A stretch of 64,000 nucleotides of DNA, from positions 111,770 to 175,769 of the forward strand of contig JAQXEZ010000008.1 of NCBI GenBank assembly GCA_029250605.1, in the 5' to 3' direction. This document shows, one piece after another, positions 8,793-19,125 of the stretch. The notes beneath the pieces are model-generated. The model was not told where the DNA came from. It saw only the letters and a list, made by a program, of their open reading frames with translations, and did no database searches. The translations under genes and the position numbers were made by a program. Each line of letters begins with the position of its first letter. The stretch's first letter is position 1. The DNA comes from Candidatus Thalassarchaeaceae archaeon (GTDB lineage Archaea > Thermoplasmatota > Poseidoniia > Poseidoniales > Thalassarchaeaceae).

Positions 8793-10370
8793 TCAAACAC
8801 CACTTGGGGCGACCCATGTTCCGAACTCCTCCCTCAAAACACTGTTGACCTCTCCCACGGTTGCCTCTGCTTTGACAGCGGAAATTATTGGCGGCATTAC
8901 GTTGGACCCTTTTCTGCAGCACTGCCTCAGTTCTGATAGTGATTCGTTGACGGATTCAATGTTCCTGTTGGCCTTCATCTCAATTAATCGTGATATCTTT
9001 GAGTTTGCCTCGCTAGAGTCTAGAATGAGTCCTTCGAAAACTGGTTCTGTCTCGTCGACATGGGAATTTACGCCGACTACAAGCTCGCTCTTGTCCTCTA
9101 CGCTGCGAAGATGATCCCACGCGCTTTCATGGATCATTCTCTGTTGGAATCCGGCCTTAACGCACTCCATGGCCCCACCCATTTCCCCTATGTCATCAAT
9201 GATGGAACGGGCCTGATGGATCAGTTCATCGGTATTTTTCTCGACAGTCGAGGAACCCCCCAATGGATCCACGTGCCCGGTAATACCTAATTCCTCGGCG
9301 ATGATCTGTTGGGTGCGTAGTGCGAGGCGGGCAGAGTCTTCTGTTGGCAAACCCAACGCCTCATCAAAGCTATTTGTGTGAAGTGACTGAGTGCCGCCTA
9401 GTACTGCAGATAGTGCTTGATATGCCACTCTAATTGCATTGTTCTTTGGCTGTTGTGCTGTCAGTGTTACTCCAGAAGTCTGAGTATGGAACCTCAACTG
9501 TGACGATTTTGGATTGGTGGGTGAGAACTCTGCTTCTACCAGTTCGTACCACAACTGTCTTGCAGCCCTGAACTTACAAATTTCCTCGATGAAATCATTA
9601 TGACAAGCGAAGAAGAAGGACATTCTTGGTGCAAAATCATCTATCTTCATGCCGGACTCTATTGCCTTCCGGGAATAGAAAATCGCATTTGCTAATGTGA
9701 GTGCAATTTCCTGCGATGCTGTGCAACCAGCTTCCCTCATGTGATATCCACTTATTGAAATTGTATTCCACCTTGGAGCGTGCCTATTGCACCAAGACAT
9801 GAGATCTGTAGTCAATCGAATGGATGGTTCGGGGGGGAAGATGTATAGCCCCCTCGATATGTACTCCTTCAAAATGTCATTCTGAACTGTTCCAGATAAC
9901 TGATCTATGGGTATTCCTTGCTCATCCGCTACTGCAACATATAACGCAAGGAGAGTTGTTGCTGGTGCATTGATTGTCATTGATGTGGAGATAGAACCCA
10001 TATCAATTCCATAAAACAACTCCCTCATATCGTGGATGGAGTCAATTGAGACTCCCACCTTTCCAACCTCTCCCGAGGAAAGGTCGTCATCTGAATCGAG
10101 GCCTAGTTGAGTGGGTAGATCAAATGCTATCGAGATACCTGTCTGGCCGCTATCTAGTAATCTTTTGAAACGCTTGTTTGTATTACTAGGTGATGAAAAA
10201 CCGGCATACTGCCTCATGGTCCAAAGTCTGTCTCTATACATTCCTGGATGAATGCCCCGACGATATGGCGGCATCCCCGGGGAATTTTGAGATGCACCGT
10301 CGGTGCTGTCTATCGTTTCCACCACGTTATGTCCAGAGGGTTTCGACCCATGAACATTCTCAGTTTTCAC
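8793..10370 (-). CDS. mcmA1: Methylmalonyl-CoA mutase, large (catalytic) subunit
   Basis: PPYRRGIHPGMYRDRLWTMRQYAGFSSPSNTNKRFKRLLDSGQTGISIAFDLPTQLGLDSD; HTQTSGVTLTAQQPKNN; GGTQSLHTNSFDEA. Confidence 0.95.
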   Translation of the reverse strand: MKTENVHGSKPSGHNVVETIDSTDGASQNSPGMPPYRRGIHPGMYRDRLWTMRQYAGFSSPSNTNKRFKRLLDSGQTGISIAFDLPTQLGLDSDDDLSSGEVGKVGVSIDSIHDMRELFYGIDMGSISTSMTINAPATTLLALYVAVADEQGIPIDQLSGTVQNDILKEYISRGLYIFPPEPSIRLTTDLMSWCNRHAPRWNTISISGYHMREAGCTASQEIALTLANAIFYSRKAIESGMKIDDFAPRMSFFFACHNDFIEEICKFRAARQLWYELVEAEFSPTNPKSSQLRFHTQTSGVTLTAQQPKNNAIRVAYQALSAVLGGTQSLHTNSFDEALGLPTEDSARLALRTQQIIAEELGITGHVDPLGGSSTVEKNTDELIHQARSIIDDIGEMGGAMECVKAGFQQRMIHESAWDHLRSVEDKSELVVGVNSHVDETEPVFEGLILDSSEANSKISRLIEMKANRNIESVNESLSELRQCCRKGSNVMPPIISAVKAEATVGEVNSVLREEFGTWVAPSGV

Positions 10371-11266
10371 CTTCGGACGGTGTATCCATCAACGATCTTT
10401 TCCAGGGATGACATTTGGTCGTCGTCGATTATTCCCTCGTTAAGTTTCTCCACGAGGAATTCCTTAGCCTCCTTCGTAGTTTGCCTTTCTCCCCGAGCCC
10501 AAATAGTGGCAAGGAGATTAGAACGATGCTCTTCGTCAATTCCAATCTCCAATAGTAGTCCGCGCATTTCGTACTTATACTCCATATGTCTACTTCTATC
10601 CAGTCTCCGGGCTCTATTTGCTGGTTGATACGATGAGTTCTTGTTTCTGAACTTCCTCTGAGGCTTCTTTGGAGTTTCTTTAGGGGTTTTTGGCTTTGCT
10701 TGGGTCTTCTTCAGAGTTTTTGCTTCTTCTGCCGCAATGGAAGCTTTGATCATACTATCCTGAATAATCTGTCTAGCCTTCATACTCTTGCCCTGTAAAT
10801 CCTCACCAGGTGTTTTTTCGGATGGTTGAACTGGTTTCTTATCCAGGCCGATGTCTTTCCTTGAGCTATCGCCTAGAGTCTTATCCTGTATAATATCCAG
10901 ATTTTCTTTTTCTTCAAAGTTTGTTTGCTGAGTTTCTACAGATTGAGGCTCTTCAATGAGTGGTGCCTCGACAACAGATGGCTCCTCAACGACTGGTGCT
11001 TTGTCTTCTGTTTCAGTAATAACTTCTATGAGGGGGTTTTCTGGTTTAATTGCCTTCTCTGCCTTTGGCTTGGCACCGGGAACCGATGGCGGAGGGGCAA
11101 TCTGAGATCTCACTCTGGGGGTCTTTGCTTGAGATGAGTTTGTTGGTTTGGACTTCTGAGTGGTTTGGGGAACGGACCCGAAAACATTCTTTGGGGCAGC
11201 CTTCGTCCTACGTCTCCTCTGCACTGTCCAATCAATCCTCAAACTTCCGGCCGGACTGGCTCTCAT
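10367..11266 (-). CDS. Hypothetical protein: long low-complexity (P/E/K-rich) N-terminus plus short helical C-terminal domain
   Basis: Overlaps the mutase start by 4 nt; RRRTKAAPKNVFGSVPQTTQKSKP... then HMEYKYEMRGLLLEIGIDEEHRSNLLATIWARGERQTTKEAKEFLVEKLNEGIIDDDQM. Confidence 0.6.
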   Translation of the reverse strand: MRASPAGSLRIDWTVQRRRRTKAAPKNVFGSVPQTTQKSKPTNSSQAKTPRVRSQIAPPPSVPGAKPKAEKAIKPENPLIEVITETEDKAPVVEEPSVVEAPLIEEPQSVETQQTNFEEKENLDIIQDKTLGDSSRKDIGLDKKPVQPSEKTPGEDLQGKSMKARQIIQDSMIKASIAAEEAKTLKKTQAKPKTPKETPKKPQRKFRNKNSSYQPANRARRLDRSRHMEYKYEMRGLLLEIGIDEEHRSNLLATIWARGERQTTKEAKEFLVEKLNEGIIDDDQMSSLEKIVDGYTVRR

Positions 11267-11281
11267 AAGAGTTCGTTATTT

Positions 11282-12319
11282 TTATTGCCATACCACAGCA
11301 GTGTTGTCGGTTCTGAGAGTTGGATCGATAGCGCTATCCATGATCTTTGTTTCTATGCCACATTCAAGCATTCTCCGTCCTAGCTCTGCAATCATTGTTC
11401 CATTATCAATACAGAATGGCTTCTCTGGCCAAAAACAATTGGCACCCCTCTCATCACACATAATTTTACTCATTTCTCTGAGTCTATCATTACAAGCGAC
11501 ACCTCCACCGAGTAATAATTCAGTTTTTCCTGTGTGTGCCAAGGCCCTTTCAGCAACTTCGACACACGTTGCAAACGAATGCTCCTGTAGCGACCAACAC
11601 ACTTGCTCTAGTGATAATCCCTCAGATATCTTTTGAGTTGCAGAAGTAAGCATTCCCGAGAATGCTAGATCCATGCCATGCACACCATATGGTAGATACG
11701 CCTCGTCGAGGGACTTGGGGCCATTCTTCAAATGCTCCAGTGCTAGTTGTTCAATTTTCGGACCACCTGGAAAGGGCATACCCTGATTCCTTGCAAACTT
11801 ATCCAACATGTTTCCTATTCCGATATCCAATGTCTCGCCGAGAACACGATATCTTCCATCTGCTCTTGCTATTACCTGAGTATTACCTCCGCTAACATAT
11901 AGTAAAACTGGGTCGATGCAGCCTGTTTGATTCCTCCCAACTTCTATGTGTGCAACACAATGATTTACACCCAGAAGTGGTACTGAAAGCCTAGTTGCAA
12001 GAGTTCTAGCTACAGAGGCCCCCACACGGAGGCATGGCCCTAGGCCAGGGCCTTGGCTAAATGCTACTGCAACTATCGAATCCCAAGAAAAATCCTCATT
12101 GCTTGAGAGCTTTTTGAGTAGTTCGGATGTTGACTCAGAGTGATGATCTGCAGCTTCTCGAGGGTGTATCCCCCCCTCTTCTGGGCGGAATAGTGATGAA
12201 AAAGATGGAAAAAGTTCACCTTCGGTACTAACACTACCGAATGAAAAGGTGTGGGCGGTACTTTCGATTCCTAAGATAATGCCCTCCATGAGGTCCCCCA
12301 TGGGCGCGAGTTCTTTCAA
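11282..12319 (-). CDS. kae1: tRNA N6-adenosine threonylcarbamoyltransferase (KEOPS Kae1)
   Basis: ILGIESTAHTFSFG; GGIHPREAADHHSE; VNHCVAHIEVGR; LYVSGGNTQVIA; GGGVACNDRLREM. Confidence 0.94.
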   Translation of the reverse strand: MKELAPMGDLMEGIILGIESTAHTFSFGSVSTEGELFPSFSSLFRPEEGGIHPREAADHHSESTSELLKKLSSNEDFSWDSIVAVAFSQGPGLGPCLRVGASVARTLATRLSVPLLGVNHCVAHIEVGRNQTGCIDPVLLYVSGGNTQVIARADGRYRVLGETLDIGIGNMLDKFARNQGMPFPGGPKIEQLALEHLKNGPKSLDEAYLPYGVHGMDLAFSGMLTSATQKISEGLSLEQVCWSLQEHSFATCVEVAERALAHTGKTELLLGGGVACNDRLREMSKIMCDERGANCFWPEKPFCIDNGTMIAELGRRMLECGIETKIMDSAIDPTLRTDNTAVVWQ

Positions 12320-12340
12320 CTATCGGAATGTCCAGACATC

Positions 12341-13636
12341 ATGAGGACCCTGTTGTACAACTGTGGCGAGGTTGCACATCTTTCTACCGGGGATGACGAA
12401 TTCCCCCTATCTGGAGATAGGATGGTTGATCGCGAGTCTCTAATTTTCCCCCCGGGAATGGGAATTCTCATTGATTCCGGCAAGATTCTGGAAATTAGTC
12501 CAATGCAAGAGATAGTTGCAGAGTTCGCACCGTGGTACCCAGCAAAGATTGAGCATGGAGGGACGAAAGTAGTTGATGTCGGCGGAATGTCCGTCGTACC
12601 TGGTTTCGTTGACAGTCATACGCATCTAGTATGGTCTGGCGATAGGTCAAATGAGCTGGCCTTGAGAAATTCAGGCAAGTCATACAAAGAAATTTCACGA
12701 ATTGGGGGTGGAATTATGAAGACTGTGAATAGTACTCGAAGCTCTCCGCAAGAGCAACTTGTTGAAAGTGGCCTCAGACGATTGGATTCAGCGTTGAAAA
12801 ACGGGACTACTACGATGGAGGCAAAGAGCGGCTATGGATTAGATTTGGACTCGGAAGTAAAGCTTCTGGAAGCAATTTCTGTAATTGACAGGTCATCCCC
12901 CTGTGACGTTAGCGCCACTTGGTTAGGAGCACATGACTTCCCCAAGGAGATGACTAAGAATGAGTACGTAGAACACCTCATCACTGATCAATTGCCGGTT
13001 ATTTCTGAGTTGTCCTTGGCAAAATGGGTAGATGTGTTTTGTGAAGAAGGTTGGTTCACCAATGAACAAACTGAGGAAATAGTGTCCGCATCGAAGTCTT
13101 TTGGACTGAAATCGAGGCTCCATGTTGATGAGTTTGTTGATAGTGGTGGACTACAATTAGCATCAGAGTTAGGATCCGTTAGTGCCGACCATGTAGCCTG
13201 CTCAAATGATGATGCCAGAATTAGTGCTGCTGAATCTGGTACAGTCCAGACATTTCTTCCGGGGACTCCGTATGTCTTAGGAAAGAGTCTGGATCTTCCA
13301 ATTATGAAATGCATAGAGGAGGATTGGCCATTCTCATTTGCAACTGATTTCAATCCAAATTGCCCAATTACATCTCTCCCTTTGATAGGGAGCTTAGTAA
13401 CTCACAGGATTGGAATAGACCCTATTACTGCTCTTGCCGCAGTCACCAGGAACCCAGCAACGACAATGTTCCAAGATACTGGAGAAGTTAGAGGAGTTAT
13501 TTCAGAAGGGGTAATTGCCGACTTGAATGTTTTATGGTCGCCATCTGCTGACTCATGGTGCCAAACACCGGGGACATCGCCGGTCAGGTATACTTTCAAA
13601 AATGGAGATATTGTAAATTCTAATAATGTGTACTGA
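12341..13636 (+). CDS. hutI: Imidazolonepropionase
   Basis: VVPGFVDSHTHLVWSGDRSNEL; GGGIMKTVNSTR; GTTTMEAKSGYGLDLDSEVKLL; FATDFNPNCPITSLPLI. Confidence 0.94.
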   Translation: MRTLLYNCGEVAHLSTGDDEFPLSGDRMVDRESLIFPPGMGILIDSGKILEISPMQEIVAEFAPWYPAKIEHGGTKVVDVGGMSVVPGFVDSHTHLVWSGDRSNELALRNSGKSYKEISRIGGGIMKTVNSTRSSPQEQLVESGLRRLDSALKNGTTTMEAKSGYGLDLDSEVKLLEAISVIDRSSPCDVSATWLGAHDFPKEMTKNEYVEHLITDQLPVISELSLAKWVDVFCEEGWFTNEQTEEIVSASKSFGLKSRLHVDEFVDSGGLQLASELGSVSADHVACSNDDARISAAESGTVQTFLPGTPYVLGKSLDLPIMKCIEEDWPFSFATDFNPNCPITSLPLIGSLVTHRIGIDPITALAAVTRNPATTMFQDTGEVRGVISEGVIADLNVLWSPSADSWCQTPGTSPVRYTFKNGDIVNSNNVY

Positions 13637-13757
13637 TTCTACTAGTGATAAGTTGTGAATTTTATTCAATGTATTATATTTTTCAATAATTTATTTTTAA
13701 TTTCCTATCATCCTAAGTTCAATAGCAAATTGTATGAAAAATCCGCTTGTTTTGGGA

Positions 13758-13777
13758 CTGATAACCTACGTTATCAG
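13758..13777. repeat. Perfect 8-bp inverted repeat in AT-rich intergenic DNA
   Basis: CTGATAAC-CTAC-GTTATCAG. Confidence 0.6.
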
Positions 13778-13903
13778 AAATTGATTTCACTGGAAGAAGC
13801 TAAGATGACTCGCAGTACTGCGTTTATTGAAAAATGTGGATAATTTGCATAAAACCCCCTACTAAATGTGAAATGTTGAAGGCATGAGTCTAGTGGAGAG
13901 TGT

Positions 13904-14059
13904 ATGGCTCTGGAATACAGTGGGTTCTGTATGAAATGCAAAACATACGTTTCGATCAATGGTCCGAAGGAGATCGTGATGAGCAATGGCAGAACACGAG
14001 TTGCAGGAGAATGTTCCAACCAAGGTTGTGGTGGTCGCATCTCCAAGATTGTATCATAG
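13904..14059 (+). CDS. Small zinc-ribbon protein (DUF5679-like)
   Basis: 51-aa ORF MALEYSGFCMKCKTYVSINGPKEIVMSNGRTRVAGECSNQGCGGRISKIVS; CxxC and CxxxxC pairs; below ORF-track length. Confidence 0.75.
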   Translation: MALEYSGFCMKCKTYVSINGPKEIVMSNGRTRVAGECSNQGCGGRISKIVS

Positions 14060-14104
14060 CTGTTCAGAATGATTCTTGAGTGAATGGCAATTCGAAGGAG
14101 GGCC

Positions 14105-14180
14105 GGGCTCGTGGTCTAGGGGTTATGACGTCGCCTTGACATGGCGAAGATCGCAGGTTCAATTCCTGCCGAGCCCACCA
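14105..14180 (+). tRNA. tRNA-Val (GAC), CCA apparently encoded
   Basis: Acceptor GGGCTCG...CGAGCCC-ACCA; anticodon arm TCGCC-TTGACAT-GGCGA; T arm GCAGG-TTCAATT-CCTGC. Confidence 0.93.
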
Positions 14181-14204
14181 ATAGATTTGATTCTATTAAT
14201 AGTA

Positions 14205-14915
14205 TTATTCAAAATCATAAGATACTCGTAGACGGCCCTTGCCCTTGTTCTTCTTGCCCAGGAACCTTACTCGAGGAATTTGGGAAGTGTTTGAAACGTG
14301 AGTTCCGGCACAAGGGCACAGATCGACCCCTTCAACTTCCACGACTCTGAGATGCGTGATTGAAGTTGGAATTCTATGCATAAACTTGGTGTGTCTCATT
14401 TGGTCGTGCATCAAAATCTTCTCCCTTTCCCATTCGTGAACATTCACTGGAATATTTGATGAAAGTACAGAGTTTACAGTCTCGATCAGATCTTCTGGAT
14501 TGAAAACCTCCTTGTCATCGAAGAGTAGGTCGACTCTAGATTGTTCGGCTCCAATTTGGTTTCCCACCGTCTCGCAGCCCCACAAATCTTCGGCTAGAGC
14601 TGAGAAAATATGCTGTGCTGTGTGCATCATTGAATGGCTATTCCGCCTCAACACGTCAATCTCGCATGATACTTCCTGGCCTTTTCTGAACATCTCAATT
14701 TCCTCAACTGGATGAAGGATCATTTCCCCTGACAGTACCTCGTTCAATACAGCTGAGTTTCCATCCCCCAGTCTAATCATGCCTGTATCTCCAGGCTGCC
14801 CTCCGCCTCTGGGATAGCAATGTGTTTCTTCCAGAAAAAGTGAGTCCTCTTTTATTTCGACTACTCTGGTTGTAAACGGCGGTGGATCTGTGCCAGGATG
14901 CCTTTGCATGTGCAA
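14205..14915 (-). CDS. alaX: Alanyl-tRNA editing protein AlaX
   Basis: HCYPRGGGQPGDTG; HSMMHTAQHIFSAL; LCPCAGTHVSNTSQI. Confidence 0.92.
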   Translation of the reverse strand: MHMQRHPGTDPPPFTTRVVEIKEDSLFLEETHCYPRGGGQPGDTGMIRLGDGNSAVLNEVLSGEMILHPVEEIEMFRKGQEVSCEIDVLRRNSHSMMHTAQHIFSALAEDLWGCETVGNQIGAEQSRVDLLFDDKEVFNPEDLIETVNSVLSSNIPVNVHEWEREKILMHDQMRHTKFMHRIPTSITHLRVVEVEGVDLCPCAGTHVSNTSQIPRVRFLGKKNKGKGRLRVSYDFE

Positions 14916-14931
14916 TTTTTCTTGAATAATA

Positions 14932-16515
14932 TCACCCGAAAATGCTTGTTAGGCCACCATCAAGTATGGCCATGGATAAATTTTCACATTCCTTGGTAAG
15001 TGATCTGTCACCATCTAGTCCATCCACATGCTTCCTAACCCACTCTGAAACTTTGCCTACACCCGCTCCGGGCGTCTCTGCAATCCCATCTAGAGCCTCT
15101 GCGGAGCAAACTAACTCATTTGCAAGAACCTGGGATAGTAGAATGGAAGATTGCAGTGCCCTAAATGTTCCAGTTGCACCCATTGAAACGTGATCTTCCT
15201 TCCCCATGCTGACAGGTACATTGCTCGTAGATGCAGGATTGGCCAGTAAATGAAGCTCGGCAATTACTGCAGCCGCAACATATTGTACGATCATTAGACC
15301 GCTCTCTAAACCCTCATTTTTCGCTAGGAAAGCCTTCTGGCCACTCCAATTTGGATCCATTAACTGATTAATGCGTCTTTCTGAGATACTTGCCAATTCA
15401 TGGCATGCTATGGCAATTGAATCACTGGCTAAAGATAGGTTCTGACCATGAAAATTACCGCCACTGATTATTTCTGCGCTTCCGTAATCATCTACGAAAA
15501 CCAATGGATTATCAGTCGCACTGTTAATCTCAATCTCAAGAATCCTGCGAACCTCGCGTAACAGGTCAATTACAGGGCCATGTACCTGTGGAGAGCATCT
15601 GAAGCAGTATGCATCCTGAACCCGGTCGCAGTCGACGTGTGAAAGCATAATCTCAGAATCCGATACAAGTTCGGATATTCGTGCTGCTGAAATTGACTGG
15701 CCTAACTGAGGCCGAGAGTCGTGAATTCTCCTATCAAATGGTTTGTGAGAGCCTCTTATTGCCTCTAATGAGCATGCTATTGATGCATCTGCTGCCAAGG
15801 CAAGGGTTTCCATGTTGAGGACTGTTAGGGTTAGGAACGCACACATCTGGCTAGTTCCATTAATCAGAGAAAGTCCTTCCTTGGCTTGTAATTTGATTGG
15901 GGTCAAATCTGCTTCCGAGAATGCAGATGCGATATCGGTGAGATGCCATGAACCTCTCACGAACCGTTGGCATTCGCCCTCACCCATCATGCCTAGAGTC
16001 ATATGAGAAAGTGGAGCAAGATCACCGGACGCTCCTAAAGACCCTATTCTAGGAACTATTGGTGCTATTCTTGCGTTGGCCATTGATAGAATGAGTTCGA
16101 CTACATCGGGCCTGGCACCAGAGACTCCTCTTGCTAGCGAATTTGCCCTGATTATCATCATCAGAAGGACAATCTCGGGATCCATCCTTTCTCCAATTCC
16201 GCAAGCATGGCTTCTTACCAGGTTCGCCTGTAGGATCTCGAGTTCATCTTTTTCGATGCTTACGGAGGACATTGCCCCGAATCCAGTATTAATTCCATAA
16301 ACTACCTCATTCGAATCAACTACCTTTTCGACTGCATCACGTGATTGTTGCATCTTATCTCTTGATTTATCTGGGAGATAGGCGGTTGCAGTGCCTTTTG
16401 CTATTGCTAATGCAGACTCAAGTGTCAGAGATTTACCGTCAATAGCTATCTCTGCCATTAGACTGGCGAGGCTAGTCGGCCAAATAGAGTCATCGAGTGC
16501 CATCAAAGATGTCAT
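14932..16515 (-). CDS. hutH: Histidine ammonia-lyase
   Basis: GVSGARPDVVELI; GSLGASGDLAPLSHMTLGMMGEGE (MIO ASG); YCFRCSPQVHGPV; GGNFHGQNLSLASD. Confidence 0.95.
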   Translation of the reverse strand: MTSLMALDDSIWPTSLASLMAEIAIDGKSLTLESALAIAKGTATAYLPDKSRDKMQQSRDAVEKVVDSNEVVYGINTGFGAMSSVSIEKDELEILQANLVRSHACGIGERMDPEIVLLMMIIRANSLARGVSGARPDVVELILSMANARIAPIVPRIGSLGASGDLAPLSHMTLGMMGEGECQRFVRGSWHLTDIASAFSEADLTPIKLQAKEGLSLINGTSQMCAFLTLTVLNMETLALAADASIACSLEAIRGSHKPFDRRIHDSRPQLGQSISAARISELVSDSEIMLSHVDCDRVQDAYCFRCSPQVHGPVIDLLREVRRILEIEINSATDNPLVFVDDYGSAEIISGGNFHGQNLSLASDSIAIACHELASISERRINQLMDPNWSGQKAFLAKNEGLESGLMIVQYVAAAVIAELHLLANPASTSNVPVSMGKEDHVSMGATGTFRALQSSILLSQVLANELVCSAEALDGIAETPGAGVGKVSEWVRKHVDGLDGDRSLTKECENLSMAILDGGLTSIFG

Positions 16516-18511
16516 CTAAGACGTTTTCATCGACTATTTCGGGGACTGTTACCACTAGCCTACTATCTGAATCCATAGCTCGATTGATAGCTGATATGGC
16601 CCCACTATTTCTGGCCCAAGACCTTCGGGCAATCCCATTATTGACATCCCACGATATCATTGAGTCGATATTTTCCTGCGCCTTTTCGGAGCCGTCGATT
16701 ACAAGTCCAAAACCACCGTTAATCACTTCCCCCCATCCGACTCCTCCGCCATTGTGAAGGCTTATCCATGTTGCACCTCTGAATGAGTCTCCCACAAAAT
16801 TATGAACAGCCATGTCTGCAGTGAACATCGAACCGTCGTAAATGTTCGCGGTCTCTCTGAATGGGCTATCAGTACCTCCAACGTCATGATGATCTCGACC
16901 CAAAACGATTGGGGCAGATACCAAGCCGCTGGAAATTGCCTTGTTGAATTCGCTAGCAATGGTTCTTCTTCCTACTTCATCAGCGTACAAAATTCGTGCT
17001 TTGCTACCAACTATTAGGTCATGATTTTCAGCCTCTGAGATCCATTTTATGTTATCCATGTACTGTGTTCGGATATCATCTGAACAATTAGTAGAGAGCG
17101 TCTCTAGAACTTGTTTGGCTATCATATCGGTTGTTTGAAGATCTTCCTCATTACCCGAAGTGCAAACCCATCGGAATGGGCCAAACCCATAGTCGAAGCA
17201 CATTGGACCCATGATGTCCTCGACATATGATGGGTATCTGAACGAGCCATCATCAGAAATGACATCAGCTCCAGCTCGACTAGATTCGAGAAGGAAGGCA
17301 TTTCCATAGTCCCAAAAATGAGTACCCCTCTCAGCGAGGGAATTTATCGCATTTACGTGCCTCCGGAGGGAATTCTGGACAGAACTCTTGAAGCCAACTG
17401 GGTCTTTCTCCACCATAGACAGGCCTTCTTCAAATGACGTACCGGCAGGCATGTAACCACCTAACCATGGATTGTGGAGGCTGGTTTGATCACTAGCTAG
17501 CTCGGGAGTTATCCCTCTGACAACTAGATGCTCCAGCAAATCGACTACATTTCCCAGATATCCTAGTGAGACGGCTTCTTTTTTCGAGGTAGCCTGCTCA
17601 GCGCGAATACATAGTTCATCCAAGTCCTCGTATAGCTCTGACAGCCATCCCTGAGAGTGCCTCTTTCGTGCTGGTACTGGATCTATCTCAGCGATGATGC
17701 AAACAGCACCGGCAATAACTGCAGCCTTGGCCTGGGCACCCGACATCCCCCCCAATCCAGAAGTAACATACAGAACCCCGCCAAGACCTTGTTCCGATGA
17801 TTTGCCAAGGTACTTTCGTGCCGCATTCAATATGGTAATTGTTGTTCCATGAACTATTCCTTGGGGTCCTATGTACATGTACGAACCTGCAGTCATCTGC
17901 CCATACTGTGATACTCCCAAAGCGTTCATTCTCTCGTAGTCATTCTGAGACGAATAATTCGGAATCACCATACCGTTTGTGACCACGACCATTGGAGAAT
18001 CGATGCTTGAAGGGAACAAACCCAGCGGATGTCCAGAATACATCACCAGTGTCTGTTCTTCTTCCATTTTGCTAAGATAACCCATAGTTATCAGATACTG
18101 TGCCCAGTTCTGGAATACTCCTCCATTTCCACCATATGTGATCAATTCATGTGGATATTGAGCAACGTTGGGATCGAGATTATTTTGGATCATTAGCATA
18201 ATCGAGGCTGCTTTCTTACTATTGCATTGGTATTCCGAAATTGGTCTTGCGTGCATCTCGTAATTAGGCCTGAATCTATGCATGTATATGTGGCCGAATC
18301 GGTCTAGTTCGTCGAGAAACTCCGGAGCCAACACATGATGCCATTCTCTAGGGAAGTATCGCAGAGAGTTCGCTATTGCGAGGCGACGATCTTTTTCGTC
18401 CAGCACTTGGGGCCTTTTGGGAGCGTGAGGAACTGAATTGTCTATTTCTCTAATCGGTGGAAGTTCTTCTGGGATTCCTCCTAGGGAGTAATCTTCGGGA
18501 CACATCACCAA
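16490..18511 (-). CDS. hutU: Urocanate hydratase
   Basis: TYGGNGGVFQNWAQYLITMGYL; VMYSGHPLGLFPSS; TSGLGGMSGAQAKAAVIAG; GVGWGEVINGGFGLVIDG. Confidence 0.93.
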   Translation of the reverse strand: MVMCPEDYSLGGIPEELPPIREIDNSVPHAPKRPQVLDEKDRRLAIANSLRYFPREWHHVLAPEFLDELDRFGHIYMHRFRPNYEMHARPISEYQCNSKKAASIMLMIQNNLDPNVAQYPHELITYGGNGGVFQNWAQYLITMGYLSKMEEEQTLVMYSGHPLGLFPSSIDSPMVVVTNGMVIPNYSSQNDYERMNALGVSQYGQMTAGSYMYIGPQGIVHGTTITILNAARKYLGKSSEQGLGGVLYVTSGLGGMSGAQAKAAVIAGAVCIIAEIDPVPARKRHSQGWLSELYEDLDELCIRAEQATSKKEAVSLGYLGNVVDLLEHLVVRGITPELASDQTSLHNPWLGGYMPAGTSFEEGLSMVEKDPVGFKSSVQNSLRRHVNAINSLAERGTHFWDYGNAFLLESSRAGADVISDDGSFRYPSYVEDIMGPMCFDYGFGPFRWVCTSGNEEDLQTTDMIAKQVLETLSTNCSDDIRTQYMDNIKWISEAENHDLIVGSKARILYADEVGRRTIASEFNKAISSGLVSAPIVLGRDHHDVGGTDSPFRETANIYDGSMFTADMAVHNFVGDSFRGATWISLHNGGGVGWGEVINGGFGLVIDGSEKAQENIDSMISWDVNNGIARRSWARNSGAISAINRAMDSDSRLVVTVPEIVDENVLDDIFDGTR

Positions 18512-19125
18512 CCCAACCTCTCGTTCACCTGCAGGGTTATTGCCTCTGCTGAGGCAGTTGATTTGAGTACAACTTTGTTGATTTGCGAAGCGAGTCTGTC
18601 GACGTCATCCCCTTCGATAAACTCCAGGTTAATTCTTACGTTCATTGCAGCCATTTTTACTGCCGAAAGAGAAAGTTCCGATGCTGAGGCTAAATCAGTT
18701 AGGGCATTTGCATTACAGGAGGCGCACAACTTCTCTAGGTTGCTCAGAAGCTTCCTTGCACCGGAAGCTGTAGCGAGTGGGGCCGCGGCAGCCCCTATAG
18801 TCGCATCACGAATTGATTTTGCCCTCTCAGTCTTCTGTTCCTCGGTGTCTCTGGGAAGGCGATAGGCGGCCATTACTGATTCGAATGCTTCCGCGTCTAT
18901 CTCGGCTAGGCGCATTGCTTCCGCCATTCCTACTTGGGACTCGGAAATCACAGATTGGGCCACCTCATGCCCTTCTGCCCACTTTTTCTTTCCCACTGTG
19001 AGTCTCGCGACCATCATAGCAAGAGAGTGAGCATGGGCGAGGGAAAGGGCCGCTACCGATCCTCCCCCCGGAGTTGGGTCAGAAGAACCAATCGAGCGAA
19101 GAACCTCATTGTATCCTTCGTTCAA
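18505..19125 (-). CDS. Formimidotetrahydrofolate cyclodeaminase-like protein
   Basis: PTPGGGSVAALSLAHAHSLAMMVARLTVGKKK; AFESVMAAYRLPRDTEEQK; between hutU and ftcD. Confidence 0.9.
   Translation of the reverse strand: MNEGYNEVLRSIGSSDPTPGGGSVAALSLAHAHSLAMMVARLTVGKKKWAEGHEVAQSVISESQVGMAEAMRLAEIDAEAFESVMAAYRLPRDTEEQKTERAKSIRDATIGAAAAPLATASGARKLLSNLEKLCASCNANALTDLASASELSLSAVKMAAMNVRINLEFIEGDDVDRLASQINKVVLKSTASAEAITLQVNERLGW

Noticed and set aside
13655-13843. 62-aa plus-strand ORF in AT-rich intergenic DNA
   Set aside because: No recognisable composition or domain; spans the palindrome; likely chance ORF.
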